A stretch of 64,000 bases of DNA from CSP1-5 sp964558395 (GCA_964558395.1 CAZLDS010000001.1:30087-94086); one strand, 5' to 3'; numbered from the stretch's first letter, positions 9,639-18,325 are shown. A program made the numbers and translations. Notes: generated by a model not told the origin, from the letters alone.

Positions 9639-9670
9639 CTCCTCCCTGCCGTCTAAAGGACAGGGAGGAG
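9639..9670 (+). promoter_or_regulatory. Perfect 10-bp hairpin in the ECF sigma leader
   Basis: CTCCTCCCTG at 9639-9648 pairs perfectly with CAGGGAGGAG at 9661-9670 across a 12-base loop, ending about 28 bases before the GTG start. The right arm carries a purine-rich GGGAGGAG that resembles an SD, but it is too far from the start to be its SD. It could be an attenuator, an operator dyad or a leader structure. There is no T-tract, so it is not a terminator. Confidence 0.5.
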
Positions 9671-9698
9671 GTGAGACGGTCTATCGGAGGGATCCACG

Positions 9699-10244
9699 GT
9701 GAAGGAGGCCGATCTGGCGCTGCTATCGGGACTGCGGCAAGGCGATCAGACCGCCTTCGACACCCTGGTCCGGCGGCACCAAAGGGATCTCTTTCGGTTG
9801 GCCTACCGGATGACAGGGAACGCCGACGATGCAAAGGATCTCTCTCAGGAGGCTTTCCTCCGCGCGTACCGGGGCCTCGGAACCTTCGATGGACGCTCCA
9901 GGCTCTCGACCTGGCTGTATCGCATCACGGTGAATGTCTGCATCAGTCATCTGAGGCAACGTCGCCCCCCAGATGAAGGAGAGGTACCCGAGACCTACTC
10001 GGACGCTTCTCCCAAGCCCTTGGATAACCTAGAGGAGCACGAGGCGTACCGAGCCGTAGGCAAGGCCGTCGCCGATCTGCCCCCGCAACAGCGGGTCGTT
10101 CTGCTGCTGCGGGTTCACCACGGCCTCCCCTACCGCGAGATTGCCGAGATTTTGGAAAGGGCTGAGGGGACGGTGCGAGTAAACTATTTTCATGCGGTAG
10201 CCAAGTTACGAGCAGAGCTCAAAGGCCTCCGCGAAAATGTGTGA
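9699..10244 (+). CDS. ECF RNA polymerase sigma factor (RpoE-like)
   Basis: The 181-residue protein has the two conserved ECF regions: sigma-2 with FRLAYRMTGNADDAKDL and RSRLSTWLYRITVN, and sigma-4 with LPPQQRVVLLLRVHHGLPY and a helix-turn-helix (EIAEILERAEGTVRVNYF). It starts at GTG 9699 behind a GGAGG SD. The stop overlaps the beginning of the anti-sigma gene, so the two are translationally coupled. It should direct RNA polymerase to a small regulon, very probably including its own operon, under envelope stress. A specific signal cannot be read from the sequence. Confidence 0.94.
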   Translation: MKEADLALLSGLRQGDQTAFDTLVRRHQRDLFRLAYRMTGNADDAKDLSQEAFLRAYRGLGTFDGRSRLSTWLYRITVNVCISHLRQRRPPDEGEVPETYSDASPKPLDNLEEHEAYRAVGKAVADLPPQQRVVLLLRVHHGLPYREIAEILERAEGTVRVNYFHAVAKLRAELKGLRENV

Positions 10245-10252
10245 GGGCTCAC

Positions 10253-10771
10253 ATGGCGTGTGATGCGTACCGAAGCCAGCTGCTGGAATACTTGGATGGT
10301 GATCTGACGGGTCCGGCTCAGACCGAACTTGAGGCACATCTCGCGCTCTGTCCGCGGTGTCAAGAAGAGGTTCAAACCCTTCGGGAGACGCTGGCGCTGG
10401 TTGCGAGGATGCCGGTGCCCGAACCGACCGAGGATTTTTGGCAGCAGTACCTTCGAGAGCTTCGGCAAAGGGTCGCGCCATCCCCACGGTTGCCGCGCCT
10501 TTGGGACTGGTTCACGACCCCTCTGCTGCGCCCGGTGCCGGCCCTGGCCGTGGGGATTGTGCTCGTGCTAGCACTGCTCCTCACGTCGCAGAGCAGCCCC
10601 GAGCGGCCTCCCCTACCTGAACTCACGTCGCTCAGCTTGACGCAGCAACTGGCTTTGAGCCAAGACCTGGACGTACTTCGAGAGATGGATTTGCTGGAGG
10701 AGATCGACCTGTTGGAAGACTGGGAATTGATCCAATCGTTGACCATCGAGGGTCCCCGAAGGGCGTCCTGA
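10253..10771 (+). CDS. Zinc-finger (zf-HC2) anti-sigma factor
   Basis: The N-terminal 50 residues carry a ZAS-type zinc finger, with His and two Cys in HLALCPRC, which binds and silences the ECF sigma factor encoded just upstream. One transmembrane segment (ALAVGIVLVLALLL) follows at about residue 100, and the C-terminal, presumably periplasmic, tail is acidic and leucine-rich (LREMDLLEEIDLLED). ATG 10253 is preferred because GAGGG lies five bases upstream; GTG 10241, which overlaps the sigma stop, is the alternative and adds four residues. Signal-dependent release probably involves proteolysis or partner binding to the tail. Confidence 0.88.
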   Translation: MACDAYRSQLLEYLDGDLTGPAQTELEAHLALCPRCQEEVQTLRETLALVARMPVPEPTEDFWQQYLRELRQRVAPSPRLPRLWDWFTTPLLRPVPALAVGIVLVLALLLTSQSSPERPPLPELTSLSLTQQLALSQDLDVLREMDLLEEIDLLEDWELIQSLTIEGPRRAS

Positions 10772-10772
10772 G

Positions 10773-11025
10773 GTGGCGCGGGCGTGGAAGCCGCTGCTGC
10801 TCCTCGGTGTCATGGCAGCGACAACGGGACCGCGGGGTGGAGCGAACAACCGCGGCTAGTTCCCCAGGAACAGCAAAAGGAAGATGACGCGATCATACAG
10901 GACCTCGAAATCGTGAGAGAGCTCGAGTGCTTCAGATGCTCGAAATGCTTCAAGAAGTGGAGATGCTAGGAGAAATGGATCTATCCTTGCCTCCGACGTC
11001 CGCGTGGGAGGGAAAAGCGCGATGA
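10773..11025 (+). pseudogene. Small exported protein of the ECF operon, broken by two frameshifts
   Basis: Starting at GTG 10773, just after the anti-sigma stop, the first frame gives a signal-like start (ARAWKPLLLLGVMAATT) and then stops early. A second frame continues with PRLVPQEQQKEDDAIIQDLE and stops; a third continues with LQMLEMLQEVEMLGEMDLS and ends at TGA 11023-11025, overlapping the ATG of the next gene. The third part resembles the acidic Leu-Met-rich tail of the anti-sigma factor, so the three parts look like one protein of about 80 residues with two single-base deletions (near 10830 and 10928). Either it has decayed or the sequence has indel errors. Confidence 0.6.
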
Positions 11026-11735
11026 GAAGTTTCGTCGCTTCACTCGTGAGTTGTGTCCTTCTCGTGTCAGCCGCGACCCCGGCCTGGACCCAGCAGTCCA
11101 CGCCTCAGGGACCGCGGGTGAAGTCCTCCGCCCAATCGCAGCCCCCGGAGGAGCTCCGACGATGGTGGCAGAGTCTTTCGTCTGACGAGCGACAGCAACT
11201 GAAAAAACGCTATCGGGAATGGCAGGCCCTGTCTCCTGAGCAGCAGCAAGCTGCGCGGCAGCGCTTGAAAGCCTTCCAGCAGCTTTCACCCGAGCAACAG
11301 GAGCGGATTCGCCAGAACTACCAACGCTGGCGTGAACTATCGCCAGAGAAACGCGAACTCTTTCAGAAACGGTTCCGCCGCTGGCAGGAACTTCCTCGCG
11401 AAAAACGTGAGGCCCTTCGGGAGCGGTACCGGAACTTTCAGAATCTCCCCCCCGAGGAACGCGAGCGGATTCGAGAGCAGTGGCGGCGGTTCCAGCAGCT
11501 TTCTCCCGAGGAACGGGAGCGCCGACGCACAGAGCGAGAGGAGCGCCGGCGGCGCTTCGAGCAACTGCCTCCTGAAGAACAGGAGGTCCTCCGGCGCGAG
11601 CGACAGGAACGGCGGGAAGGTTACAAACAACGCTCTCCGGAGGAACGTCAGCGGCCCCGACGCGAGCGGCGCGAGCAATCCGGGCGGAACAGACCACACT
11701 CCACTCCGAGAACCAGAGCTCCCCACAATCGCTAA
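11022..11735 (+). CDS. DUF3106 domain protein, secreted, 18-residue repeats
   Basis: The start is ATG 11022, giving a signal peptide (MRSFVASLVSCVLLVSAATPAWTQ) and a 237-residue product. From about residue 55 it consists of roughly eight repeats of 18-22 residues with the pattern LSPEER..LR.RY..W/F. They are strongly charged (Arg/Glu/Gln) and predicted helical. DUF3106 proteins are periplasmic and sit behind ECF sigma/anti-sigma pairs in many proteobacteria-like genomes. The simplest role is a stress-induced periplasmic protein or a ligand for the anti-sigma sensor, but this is inference. The repeats drift in length at the C-terminus, which ends in an Arg-rich tail. Confidence 0.82.
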   Translation: MRSFVASLVSCVLLVSAATPAWTQQSTPQGPRVKSSAQSQPPEELRRWWQSLSSDERQQLKKRYREWQALSPEQQQAARQRLKAFQQLSPEQQERIRQNYQRWRELSPEKRELFQKRFRRWQELPREKREALRERYRNFQNLPPEERERIREQWRRFQQLSPEERERRRTEREERRRRFEQLPPEEQEVLRRERQERREGYKQRSPEERQRPRRERREQSGRNRPHSTPRTRAPHNR

Positions 11736-11764
11736 AAAGTAGGACCGATCGTCGAGATGCCCAG

Positions 11765-12613
11765 TCAGCCCTGTCCGAGGCGGTCGATCACGTGTGGGAT
11801 TATGAGCGTGGCGAGATCCGTCCGCGAGCCTCCACCTAAGACAGTCAGCAGCTTGCCCCCTGATGCTTCTCGCGCAACTCGCACCATGAAATCGGCCAAC
11901 CCGACAAAGGCACGCAGGGAAAGTCCCATGTCGCCGTAGTCCCCCTGGTGACCATCAAAGCCGAAGTACCACACCGTGAGATCCGGGCGAAAGGTCACGG
12001 CCCTCTCCCCAAAGGCGGACTCCGCCCTCCGAAGATACGCCTCGTCCGGATCACGTCCTCCCCAGGGGGCCGGAACATCCACCTTGGTCCCGTCCGGGGA
12101 GATATACTCCATGCCGCAGATGCAGACGTGCAGAACGTCGGAATCTTCTTGGAAAATGTCTCTCGTCCCATCGCCATGGTGAGCATCGGTATCCAGAATC
12201 GCGAAGCGCCGGACCCCAAATCTTTCCCGGAGGTGGGCGATGGCGATAGCTACATCGTTAAAACAGCAGTAGCCACCAAAGAAATCCCGACCGGCATGGT
12301 GCCCCCCAGCCCCAATGAAGGCAAAGGCCCGATCCACTTCCCCGACCCAGATCTTCTCGGCGGCATCGACCACACCTCCCACGGAGGCCCGGGCAGTGCT
12401 TCAGAGGGGATCTGCCTCGACTTCTGGAATAAGTTCGGGGACGTGGACTTTGAGGATGAGTTCGTCCGAGATCTCCGGACACCGGTAGAGACGGAATCGG
12501 TCCTCCTGTAACAGCGCGTCGAGCGCGGCGGGAAAATCGGCTAGCCGGCGACCGACGGTCAGGTAACTTCGCCGACTGAAGCTTTCGTGATAAAACATCC
12601 CCACGTGTGTCAT
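11765..12613 (-). pseudogene. Histone deacetylase-like (acetylpolyamine/HDAC superfamily) protein with in-frame TGA
   Basis: One uninterrupted frame of 283 codons holds a single TGA at 12401-12403 (codon 71). Before it: MTHVGMFYHESFSRRSYL and the family's N-terminal strands. After it: GAGGHHAGRDFFGGYCCFND, with the catalytic HH pair, then the zinc-ligand motif DTDAHHGDGT, and a FGFDGHQGDYGD segment with another Asp ligand. Everything except the TGA looks functional. The gene might be a pseudogene with one nonsense mutation, or the TGA may be read as selenocysteine (Cys is common near this position in my recollection of the family). A short stem CCTCC/GGAGG with a GTG loop starts 13 bases after the TGA. 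Substrate would be an acetylated lysine or polyamine. Confidence 0.7.
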
Positions 12614-13023
12614 TTCCGCCCGTCCTCATTCCAAGGTCTCCGTGGAAACCAGATAAGCATCAACTGCCGACTCGGGCCTGCGACCTTGGACATTCGACCC
12701 TTGCCAGGGGGGTCTATCAAGATACCCACCGGGAAGTCAAGCGTCTTCGGCATCTGTCGTCGACTTCGACACCGCGCTCGAACTGGAGGGCACATATCCG
12801 GGAGGTTCACCCCATCGCTTGACAAAATGTCCCGCCGCCAGAAACGCCCCGTCAATATGGCAGTGTTTCACCCGTCCGAACTCGCCAGATCACGCTTTCG
12901 AAAAATCGCTCCTCTCAATTGCCCAAACGAATTTAAATAGTTACATTCGCCGCCTCAGCCCTTGGGCCCTTGGCATACTCTTCGCACGGCTGGCCTCCCG
13001 AACGTCGCCCTCTTGGAGAAGAG
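12614..13023. other. Intergenic region, no gene seen
   Basis: This 410-base divergent gap between the deacetylase-like gene and the FN3/PKD gene contains no frame with family-like sequence. A TTGACA occurs near 12821 on the plus strand, and an AT-rich run near 12925-12945, but no convincing promoter pair stands out. Confidence 0.5.
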
Positions 13024-13869
13024 ATGACCGTGAGGCCAAGACACTATTGGAGAAAAAGACTCTGGATGCTAATCGGGCTGGGAATGCTCGTCGGACTTGA
13101 TCCGGTGATAGCAACAGCAGGCTCGGTCTCGCTCATGTGGGATCCGAACATCGAAGGCGATCTCGGCGGGTATAAGGTCTACGTGGGGACGGCCTCTCGG
13201 ACATACGCACAAAGTATTGATGTTGGCCACGTTACCAGCTTTACCGTTCCCAATTTGACGGGTGGTCAGACATATTTCTTCGCCGTGACTGCTTACGATG
13301 TCATGGCGAATGAAAGCGGCTTTTCAACCGAGGTCAGCACGATGATCAGCAGCCCTGTTAATACTCCCCCACGTGCTTCCTTTACCTATGACTGTGCCGA
13401 TCTCGTCTGCAGTTTCACGAACACGAGCACGGATGCCGACGGCGGTGCGATTGCCTGCCGTTGGGACTTCGGAGAAGGGTCCTCGGCAACCGGACAAAGC
13501 ACCAGCCACACCTATGCCGAGGCCGGCACTTATGCAGTTACCTTAACGGTCACCGACGAAAACGGGGAGACCGACAGCATCACGCAGAGCCTTGCGGTAG
13601 CCAGAAGCTCGGATGGGACCATCACGCTGACGGCTCTTGGCTATAAGGTCAAGGGTTTCCTGAAGGCATCCTTGAGCTGGGAGGGCGGGATGTCTTCGGA
13701 TATGGACATCTACCGCAACGGGATCAAGATCGCCAACAGCGCACAGGGCGGATCCTACACGGACCATATTAACGAAAGAGGGAAACGGACCTACACTTAC
13801 CAGGTTTGCGAAGAGGAAACCGGTACTTGCTCGAATGAGGCGACCGTGACGAGTTTTAAATTTAAATAG
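13024..13869 (+). CDS. Exported protein with FN3 and PKD domains
   Basis: ATG 13024 has a GGAGAAGAG SD directly before it; the frame extends 18 codons upstream from a TTG without an SD. The 281-residue product has a signal peptide (hydrophobic run WMLIGLGMLVGLDPVIATA), a fibronectin type III domain (about 33-110, with GGYKVYVGTAS and TYFFAVTAYD), a PKD domain (about 118-200, with RWDFGEG and HTYAEAGTYAVTLTVTD), and a third beta domain at the C-terminus. Such proteins bind carbohydrate or other proteins outside the cell. The gene ends convergently with rtcA, the two stops overlapping by 8 bases. Confidence 0.87.
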   Translation: MTVRPRHYWRKRLWMLIGLGMLVGLDPVIATAGSVSLMWDPNIEGDLGGYKVYVGTASRTYAQSIDVGHVTSFTVPNLTGGQTYFFAVTAYDVMANESGFSTEVSTMISSPVNTPPRASFTYDCADLVCSFTNTSTDADGGAIACRWDFGEGSSATGQSTSHTYAEAGTYAVTLTVTDENGETDSITQSLAVARSSDGTITLTALGYKVKGFLKASLSWEGGMSSDMDIYRNGIKIANSAQGGSYTDHINERGKRTYTYQVCEEETGTCSNEATVTSFKFK

Positions 13870-14893
13870 GACGGTCCCCAACGATCACGGATCCAGGCTG
13901 CCCCGCCTCCCCTTCAATTCTAACTCGACCGGGCAGAAACTGCTCGACGACCCACCCGTTCGTGAGCAAGTGTTCGGTCACGCGTGTCGTGGTCAGCGAG
14001 GAAGAGCCGGGGGCGAGCGCCATGGGGAGGAGCAGTTGATCGGCGAGGTGCGCATCAGCGACTCCCGCCCGGTCTAGATAGGCAAAGACCTGATCGCAGG
14101 CCTCATCCGCCACACGCTCCGCCGGCTTCCCCATTTCCCCCAGGCTACTAAATCCACCCCTTCCTCCCTCGCACGTGACCAACAGAAATAGGATCGTCCC
14201 TGGGTTTCGCGCCTCGACCAAGCGGCAGTCAATCCGACAGGGAACCTCGAGTGACCCCAGGCGCGACCAGGCACGGTCCCGCTGTCGCTCGGCAACACCC
14301 AACGGAAGCCCCGCCACCGCCGAAAGACCGATGATCTCTCTGATGGGCCCGCGTTGCGTCAGCACCAGCGGCCGTAGGACTGACGATTCCGCGGCTCCCT
14401 CGACGACGCCTCCCCCTTTGGGATAAAAGCCCCACTGCCTCAGGGCGAGTGACACCCGAACCCCCATGTCTGCAAGCACGGGAAGAAGGACCTGTTCGAC
14501 ATAACAAAAGGGAGGGCTCCACGGAACGTGGGTCCCTCCCGTAATGGAGAAGCGCGACGACGCTGGAGCCAGTGCGAGGGGAATCAAAATCGTTTGGAGC
14601 ACGAGCGAGATCGCCCCGGCCGTGCCGACGTCCCATCGATATTCTCCACAAGCAATCCCACCCGGAACAAAACTGAGCGATATCGATCCGACCCTGACCC
14701 CCTCGACCTCAGCCCTGGTGACCTGGGCTAACGCCCTGACGCCTGCCAGATGTTGAGCCTGAAGTCCTGGATTCTTCCGACCTGCACGGATCTTTTCGAC
14801 GAGTACCGGCCGATCCAGCATGGCACTCAAGGCCAGGGCCGTCCGAAGGATCTGTCCTCCCCCTTCCCCATAGGATCCGTCGATGGTCAGCAT
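13862..14893 (-). CDS. rtcA: RNA 3'-terminal phosphate cyclase
   Basis: RtcA uses ATP to convert an RNA 3'-phosphate to a 2',3'-cyclic phosphate through a covalent His-AMP. The 343-residue length is normal. The N-terminal signature GSYGEGGGQILRTAL is present, as are SFVPGGI, THVPWSPPFCYVEQVLLP and the C-terminal segment MALAPGSSSLTTTRVTEHLLTN, where the adenylated His is expected near H310. No rtcB or rtcR is seen nearby, so here it is not part of the classical rtcBA operon. The thioesterase gene lies 28 bases upstream on the same strand. Confidence 0.94.
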   Translation of the reverse strand: MLTIDGSYGEGGGQILRTALALSAMLDRPVLVEKIRAGRKNPGLQAQHLAGVRALAQVTRAEVEGVRVGSISLSFVPGGIACGEYRWDVGTAGAISLVLQTILIPLALAPASSRFSITGGTHVPWSPPFCYVEQVLLPVLADMGVRVSLALRQWGFYPKGGGVVEGAAESSVLRPLVLTQRGPIREIIGLSAVAGLPLGVAERQRDRAWSRLGSLEVPCRIDCRLVEARNPGTILFLLVTCEGGRGGFSSLGEMGKPAERVADEACDQVFAYLDRAGVADAHLADQLLLPMALAPGSSSLTTTRVTEHLLTNGWVVEQFLPGRVRIEGEAGQPGSVIVGDRPI

Positions 14894-14921
14894 TGTCCCG
14901 TTGTCGAGAATCCGTCGCCAC

Positions 14922-15314
14922 CTATCCTTTTGCCTTCTCCGCGACTTTTGCCACGAAACGCTCTTTATTCACCATGAAGCGTTCGTGGGTGCACTCGCTG
15001 ATCTTTTCCTTTTCGTCGTAAGACTCCACGCCGAAAACGAGCTTCCGCCCATCGATCTCTTTCAGGGTAGCGGTCACCTTCACCATCATCCCAATAGGGG
15101 TTGCCACCAGATGTTTCAGGTCAATGCGAGTCCCGAGGGTGATCATGCCGGGATCGAGCTTGTCCGTTACCGAACACACCGCCGCCTCCTCACTCCATTC
15201 ACACAGGAGGGGCGTGGTAAAGACATCCACCCCGGGATTCCCATGCTTGTCAGCAGAATGCTCCGGCTCAACCCGTCGCTCGATGGTGTAGCTCGCTCCG
15301 ACCTCCAGTGCCAT
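14922..15314 (-). CDS. FlK-like hotdog thioesterase
   Basis: The 130-residue protein is a single hotdog domain. It has the features of the fluoroacetyl-CoA thioesterase (FlK) family: FTTPLLCEWSEEAA, with Thr and Glu expected in the catalytic group, then GMITLGTRIDLKHLVATPIG, with the His in HL and the Thr before Pro. The C-terminal strand FGVESYDEKEKISECTHERF closes the fold. Most relatives outside Streptomyces are not fluoroacetate-specific and probably hydrolyse short acyl-CoA. It is probably co-transcribed with rtcA, which follows after 28 bases. Confidence 0.82.
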   Translation of the reverse strand: MALEVGASYTIERRVEPEHSADKHGNPGVDVFTTPLLCEWSEEAAVCSVTDKLDPGMITLGTRIDLKHLVATPIGMMVKVTATLKEIDGRKLVFGVESYDEKEKISECTHERFMVNKERFVAKVAEKAKG

Positions 15315-15508
15315 GCTCTCCTCCTCTCATCGCGAAGAAATGTCCCTATTCCGCGGTCAGTTTCTACCACCCGCCTTGATGCCTGTCAATGGGCGAGGCC
15401 GACACGGTACGGATCAATCTCCTTGACACAGCGCGAACCTGTTTTTAGATTGTGGGCACCTTGATGTCCGTCCCGATTTCTCTAACCTGCCTAGAGGAGG
15501 TGAGCCCC

Positions 15509-16483
15509 GTGAAACCCAAGGTATTGGTCACGCGCATGCTTCCCCAAGCCGCCTTGGATCTCGTGTCCACGCATTGTCAAGCCGAGGTGAACCGGCGCGA
15601 CGTACGGTACACGAAAAAGCAGCTCGTCCAACACCTACAAGGCAAGGTGGGAATGATTTGCGTGCTGACGGATACCATCGATGCGGAGGTGCTCCGCAGC
15701 AATCCCAAACTAAAGGTCGTCAGCAACGTCGCCGTCGGTTTAGATAACATCGACGTGAAGGCCGCGACCCAGCACGGGGTCATGGTGACCAATACACCCG
15801 GGGTTCTCACCGAGACCACGGCCGACTTTGCCTGGGCTCTCCTATTGGCTACCGCCCGTCGGATCATAGAAGCGGACCGTTTCGTCCGGGCGGGAAAATG
15901 GAAGGAATGGATGTTCCTCGGATTTCTCGGGACTGACCTTTACGGAAAGGTACTTGGAATCTGCGGCCTTGGTCGAATCGGGACGGCGGTCGCCCGGCGT
16001 GCCCACGGTTTCAACATGAGAATCCTTTACACCCAGCGCCACCGGAACAAGGAAAAGGAGAAAGATCTCGACGCCTGGTACGTGGACAAAATGACGCTGC
16101 TCAGGGAATCGGACTTTGTCGTGCTCCTGCTCCCTCTGACTTCCGAGACATACCACTATATCGGACAGAAAGAGCTGAACACAATGAAGAGCACCGCCAT
16201 CCTCGTCAACGCGGCCCGAGGACCAATTGTCGACGAGAAGGCTCTGGTGCAAGCCCTCAAGTCCAAAAGGATTGCGGGCGCCGGGCTCGATGTGTTCAAG
16301 GAGGAACCCAAGGTCGAGCCAGGGTTGCTCCGTCTGCAGAACGTGGTTCTCGCCCCCCACATCGCCAGTGCCTCCATGGAGACCCGGACGAAGATGGCCT
16401 GCATGGCTGCGGAAAACTGTGTGGCGGCCGTCACGGGGCGGCACCCGCCCAACCTGTTCACTCCCGAAGTACTTAATAGATAG
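15509..16483 (+). CDS. D-isomer specific 2-hydroxyacid dehydrogenase (glyoxylate/hydroxypyruvate reductase type)
   Basis: GTG 15509 is the likely start: GAGGAGGTG lies seven bases upstream and the product then begins MKPKVLVTRMLP, the usual N-terminus. The 324 residues show the NAD(P)H fold with GICGLGRIGTAVARRAHGF, the substrate Arg in NAARGPIVDEKAL, the catalytic Glu in DVFKEEP and the His in LAPHIASAS. It should reduce glyoxylate, hydroxypyruvate or a related 2-keto acid. A hairpin at 16484-16543 separates it from the convergent lipoprotein gene. Confidence 0.92.
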   Translation: MKPKVLVTRMLPQAALDLVSTHCQAEVNRRDVRYTKKQLVQHLQGKVGMICVLTDTIDAEVLRSNPKLKVVSNVAVGLDNIDVKAATQHGVMVTNTPGVLTETTADFAWALLLATARRIIEADRFVRAGKWKEWMFLGFLGTDLYGKVLGICGLGRIGTAVARRAHGFNMRILYTQRHRNKEKEKDLDAWYVDKMTLLRESDFVVLLLPLTSETYHYIGQKELNTMKSTAILVNAARGPIVDEKALVQALKSKRIAGAGLDVFKEEPKVEPGLLRLQNVVLAPHIASASMETRTKMACMAAENCVAAVTGRHPPNLFTPEVLNR

Positions 16484-16543
16484 TTCAGGGTTGAGGGTCA
16501 TCCCTGATCGCCTCCTGACTGCCCATCAACCCTTGACCCTGAA
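16484..16543. terminator. Inverted repeat between convergent genes, built from the AGGGT heptamer repeat
   Basis: TTCAGGGTTGAGGGT at 16484-16498 is matched by ACCCTTGACCCTGAA at 16529-16543, 13 of 15 positions complementary, with a 30-base loop. It lies between the stops of the dehydrogenase and the lipoprotein, where a bidirectional terminator is expected, but it lacks a T-tract. The arms have the same 7-base pattern as the repeat clusters elsewhere in the window. Confidence 0.5.
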
Positions 16544-16546
16544 CCG

Positions 16547-17044
16547 TTAGTGAAGCGGTACGCGGACCGTGAAGTTAATCGGTTCGCCATCGCCAGAGCG
16601 ACCCAAGAATGTCAACGTCTCGACTCCGGTGAGCCCCGGCAGCGCGCTCGGATCCGACGAGCCCAGCCGCCCTTTGACCGAAACCTCCGCCTCGGCCCCC
16701 CCCTTTACGCTGAGATTGAGCGGCTTATCCTTGCGCCAGCCGTTGCCCCAGAGGTTCTGGACATTGAGACGCAGGAGTTCGAGGGTGACCCCTACGTTGC
16801 TTTGATTCGCGATCTTCACCTTGAATTCCCATAAGAACCCAGCTTTGTCCGTCGGCTCCAATTCCTCTGGACGCAGGGGACGCTTCCACACATCGGTCAC
16901 CGTGATCTTCAGCGGCTCCGCCCCTTCTACTTCGACGTCACTTGGTTTCACCAGGGAAGGAACCTTTTTCGACGGCCCACACCCAACGCTGAAAAGAGTA
17001 ACACACAGTAGCAGTCCCAAGAATTTCCACCTTAGATGTCGCAT
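16547..17044 (-). CDS. Hypothetical lipoprotein
   Basis: The 165-residue product starts MRHLRWKFLGLLLCVTLFSV and has a lipobox FSVGC, with the lipidated Cys at about residue 22. The mature part looks like one beta-sandwich domain: alternating hydrophobic strands such as PLKITVTDVW, FLWEFKVKIANQSNVGVTLELL and VETLTFLGRS. It resembles the fold of DUF4352/FxLYD-like domains, but I cannot name a family. It stands alone on the minus strand. Confidence 0.7.
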   Translation of the reverse strand: MRHLRWKFLGLLLCVTLFSVGCGPSKKVPSLVKPSDVEVEGAEPLKITVTDVWKRPLRPEELEPTDKAGFLWEFKVKIANQSNVGVTLELLRLNVQNLWGNGWRKDKPLNLSVKGGAEAEVSVKGRLGSSDPSALPGLTGVETLTFLGRSGDGEPINFTVRVPLH

Positions 17045-17264
17045 GCTCCCCCTCCATAAGATTCACTCATCCGTACTCCTCCTATGACCGCAAGGGAACA
17101 CGGGGTACATGTTGGCCCGACCTTGATCTGCGGGGGTGTGAGCAGGCGCGTGCCGTGAAGAACCCTCCCTCGGGGGTGTCCAGGACCGTGACGGCCGTCG
17201 TGGGACGCGTCCAGTCCCCGGCAGGCCCTATTCGCAAAAGCAAGATCCGTTCCACTGCTACCCG

Positions 17265-18242
17265 TTACCCATCCCCCAATGATATGGAGGTCCGGCTCAT
17301 GGTAGACCGCTGGCATGCCTCCACTATCGCCAGTGCCTTGATCCCATCGCTCAAGGAGACGGGCGGCGGGGGACCATCCCTCAACCACGCCACAAACGCC
17401 CGGAGACACTCGCGGACCGTGGGTATCGGCGGCGGGAGGGACAGGGGGCGTTTCTCCCGCCCTTGAATTAGGCAGAGAGATTGGTGCACATGGTCTCCGA
17501 CCAAAACCCCTTTTTCCCCAACGACCTCGATTCGACCGGTCCTGCTCAGCGTGGTTCGCAGGTTCGCGACGACAGCCTGAAGCGAGCCAGGCTCTATCTG
17601 CAACATGGCGGTGAACCCGTCCTCCGTTCGCTGAGTATAGCGGCGAAATGACTCGCAACACACACGCACCACCTCTCCCCCGGTCAGGAAGCGAAGCAGG
17701 TCGAAGCTGTGAATGCCGGTGTGAAGAATGACGCCGCCTCGACCCGGTTCGTCCAGCCATGGCAGGGGCGAGGGTTCAAAATGTTGCTCGATGAAAATGG
17801 CATGGAGCGTGCCCAGGAGAGGCAGGTGCGCCTTGAGGGTTTGGATCAGACTATCAAACCGGAGGGTGTGGGCTACCAACCCTTTCGTCCCCCTGCCTTC
17901 GGCCTCCTCCACGATCTTTTCGGCATCGGCCAGCGTATGCGCCAAGGGTTTCTCCACGACAAAGGAGAGCCCCTGTCGCGCCGCAGCCGTGCAGATGGGC
18001 CCATTGAGGTCGGGAGGAAGCACCACGGCCACCGCATCCAATCGGTCATCCGAGAGCAGGTCACGATAGTCGGCAAAGAAGGCAATGCTCTTCACTCTGG
18101 CGAACTCCTGCCCCGACGGTACATCACGCCGGCAGACGGCCACAAGCTCGACCTCAGGGAGATCCTCGAGAAGATGACGGGCATACCGCGACCCGTGTCG
18201 GCCGAGCCCGATCAATCCGAAGCGGATTCGCTCCCCCTTCAT
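17265..18242 (-). CDS. Gfo/Idh/MocA family NAD(P)-dependent oxidoreductase
   Basis: The 325-residue protein has the N-terminal Rossmann fold (IRFGLIGLGRHGSRYARHLL), the EKPLAHTL motif whose Lys is the catalytic residue of the family, and a C-terminal alpha/beta domain (GGVILHTGIHSFDLLRFLTG, where the conserved Asp and His lie). Such enzymes oxidise or reduce sugars, inositols or bile pigments. It is divergent from the Nudix gene (84 bases between starts). The 220 bases downstream of its stop (17045-17264) contain no gene I recognise. Confidence 0.88.
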   Translation of the reverse strand: MKGERIRFGLIGLGRHGSRYARHLLEDLPEVELVAVCRRDVPSGQEFARVKSIAFFADYRDLLSDDRLDAVAVVLPPDLNGPICTAAARQGLSFVVEKPLAHTLADAEKIVEEAEGRGTKGLVAHTLRFDSLIQTLKAHLPLLGTLHAIFIEQHFEPSPLPWLDEPGRGGVILHTGIHSFDLLRFLTGGEVVRVCCESFRRYTQRTEDGFTAMLQIEPGSLQAVVANLRTTLSRTGRIEVVGEKGVLVGDHVHQSLCLIQGREKRPLSLPPPIPTVRECLRAFVAWLRDGPPPPVSLSDGIKALAIVEACQRSTMSRTSISLGDG

Positions 18243-18325
18243 GACCGCTCCGACGCAGGAAGGTGATAGCGCGAGCCGTTTGGCTCGAGTACAATCGAGT
18301 GATCCTCACGAGACGGGAGGCCTCG

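Noticed and set aside
10773..11025. Programmed frameshifting in the small ECF-operon gene
   Set aside because: Two separate shifts without a slippery sequence or downstream structure are better explained by indels.
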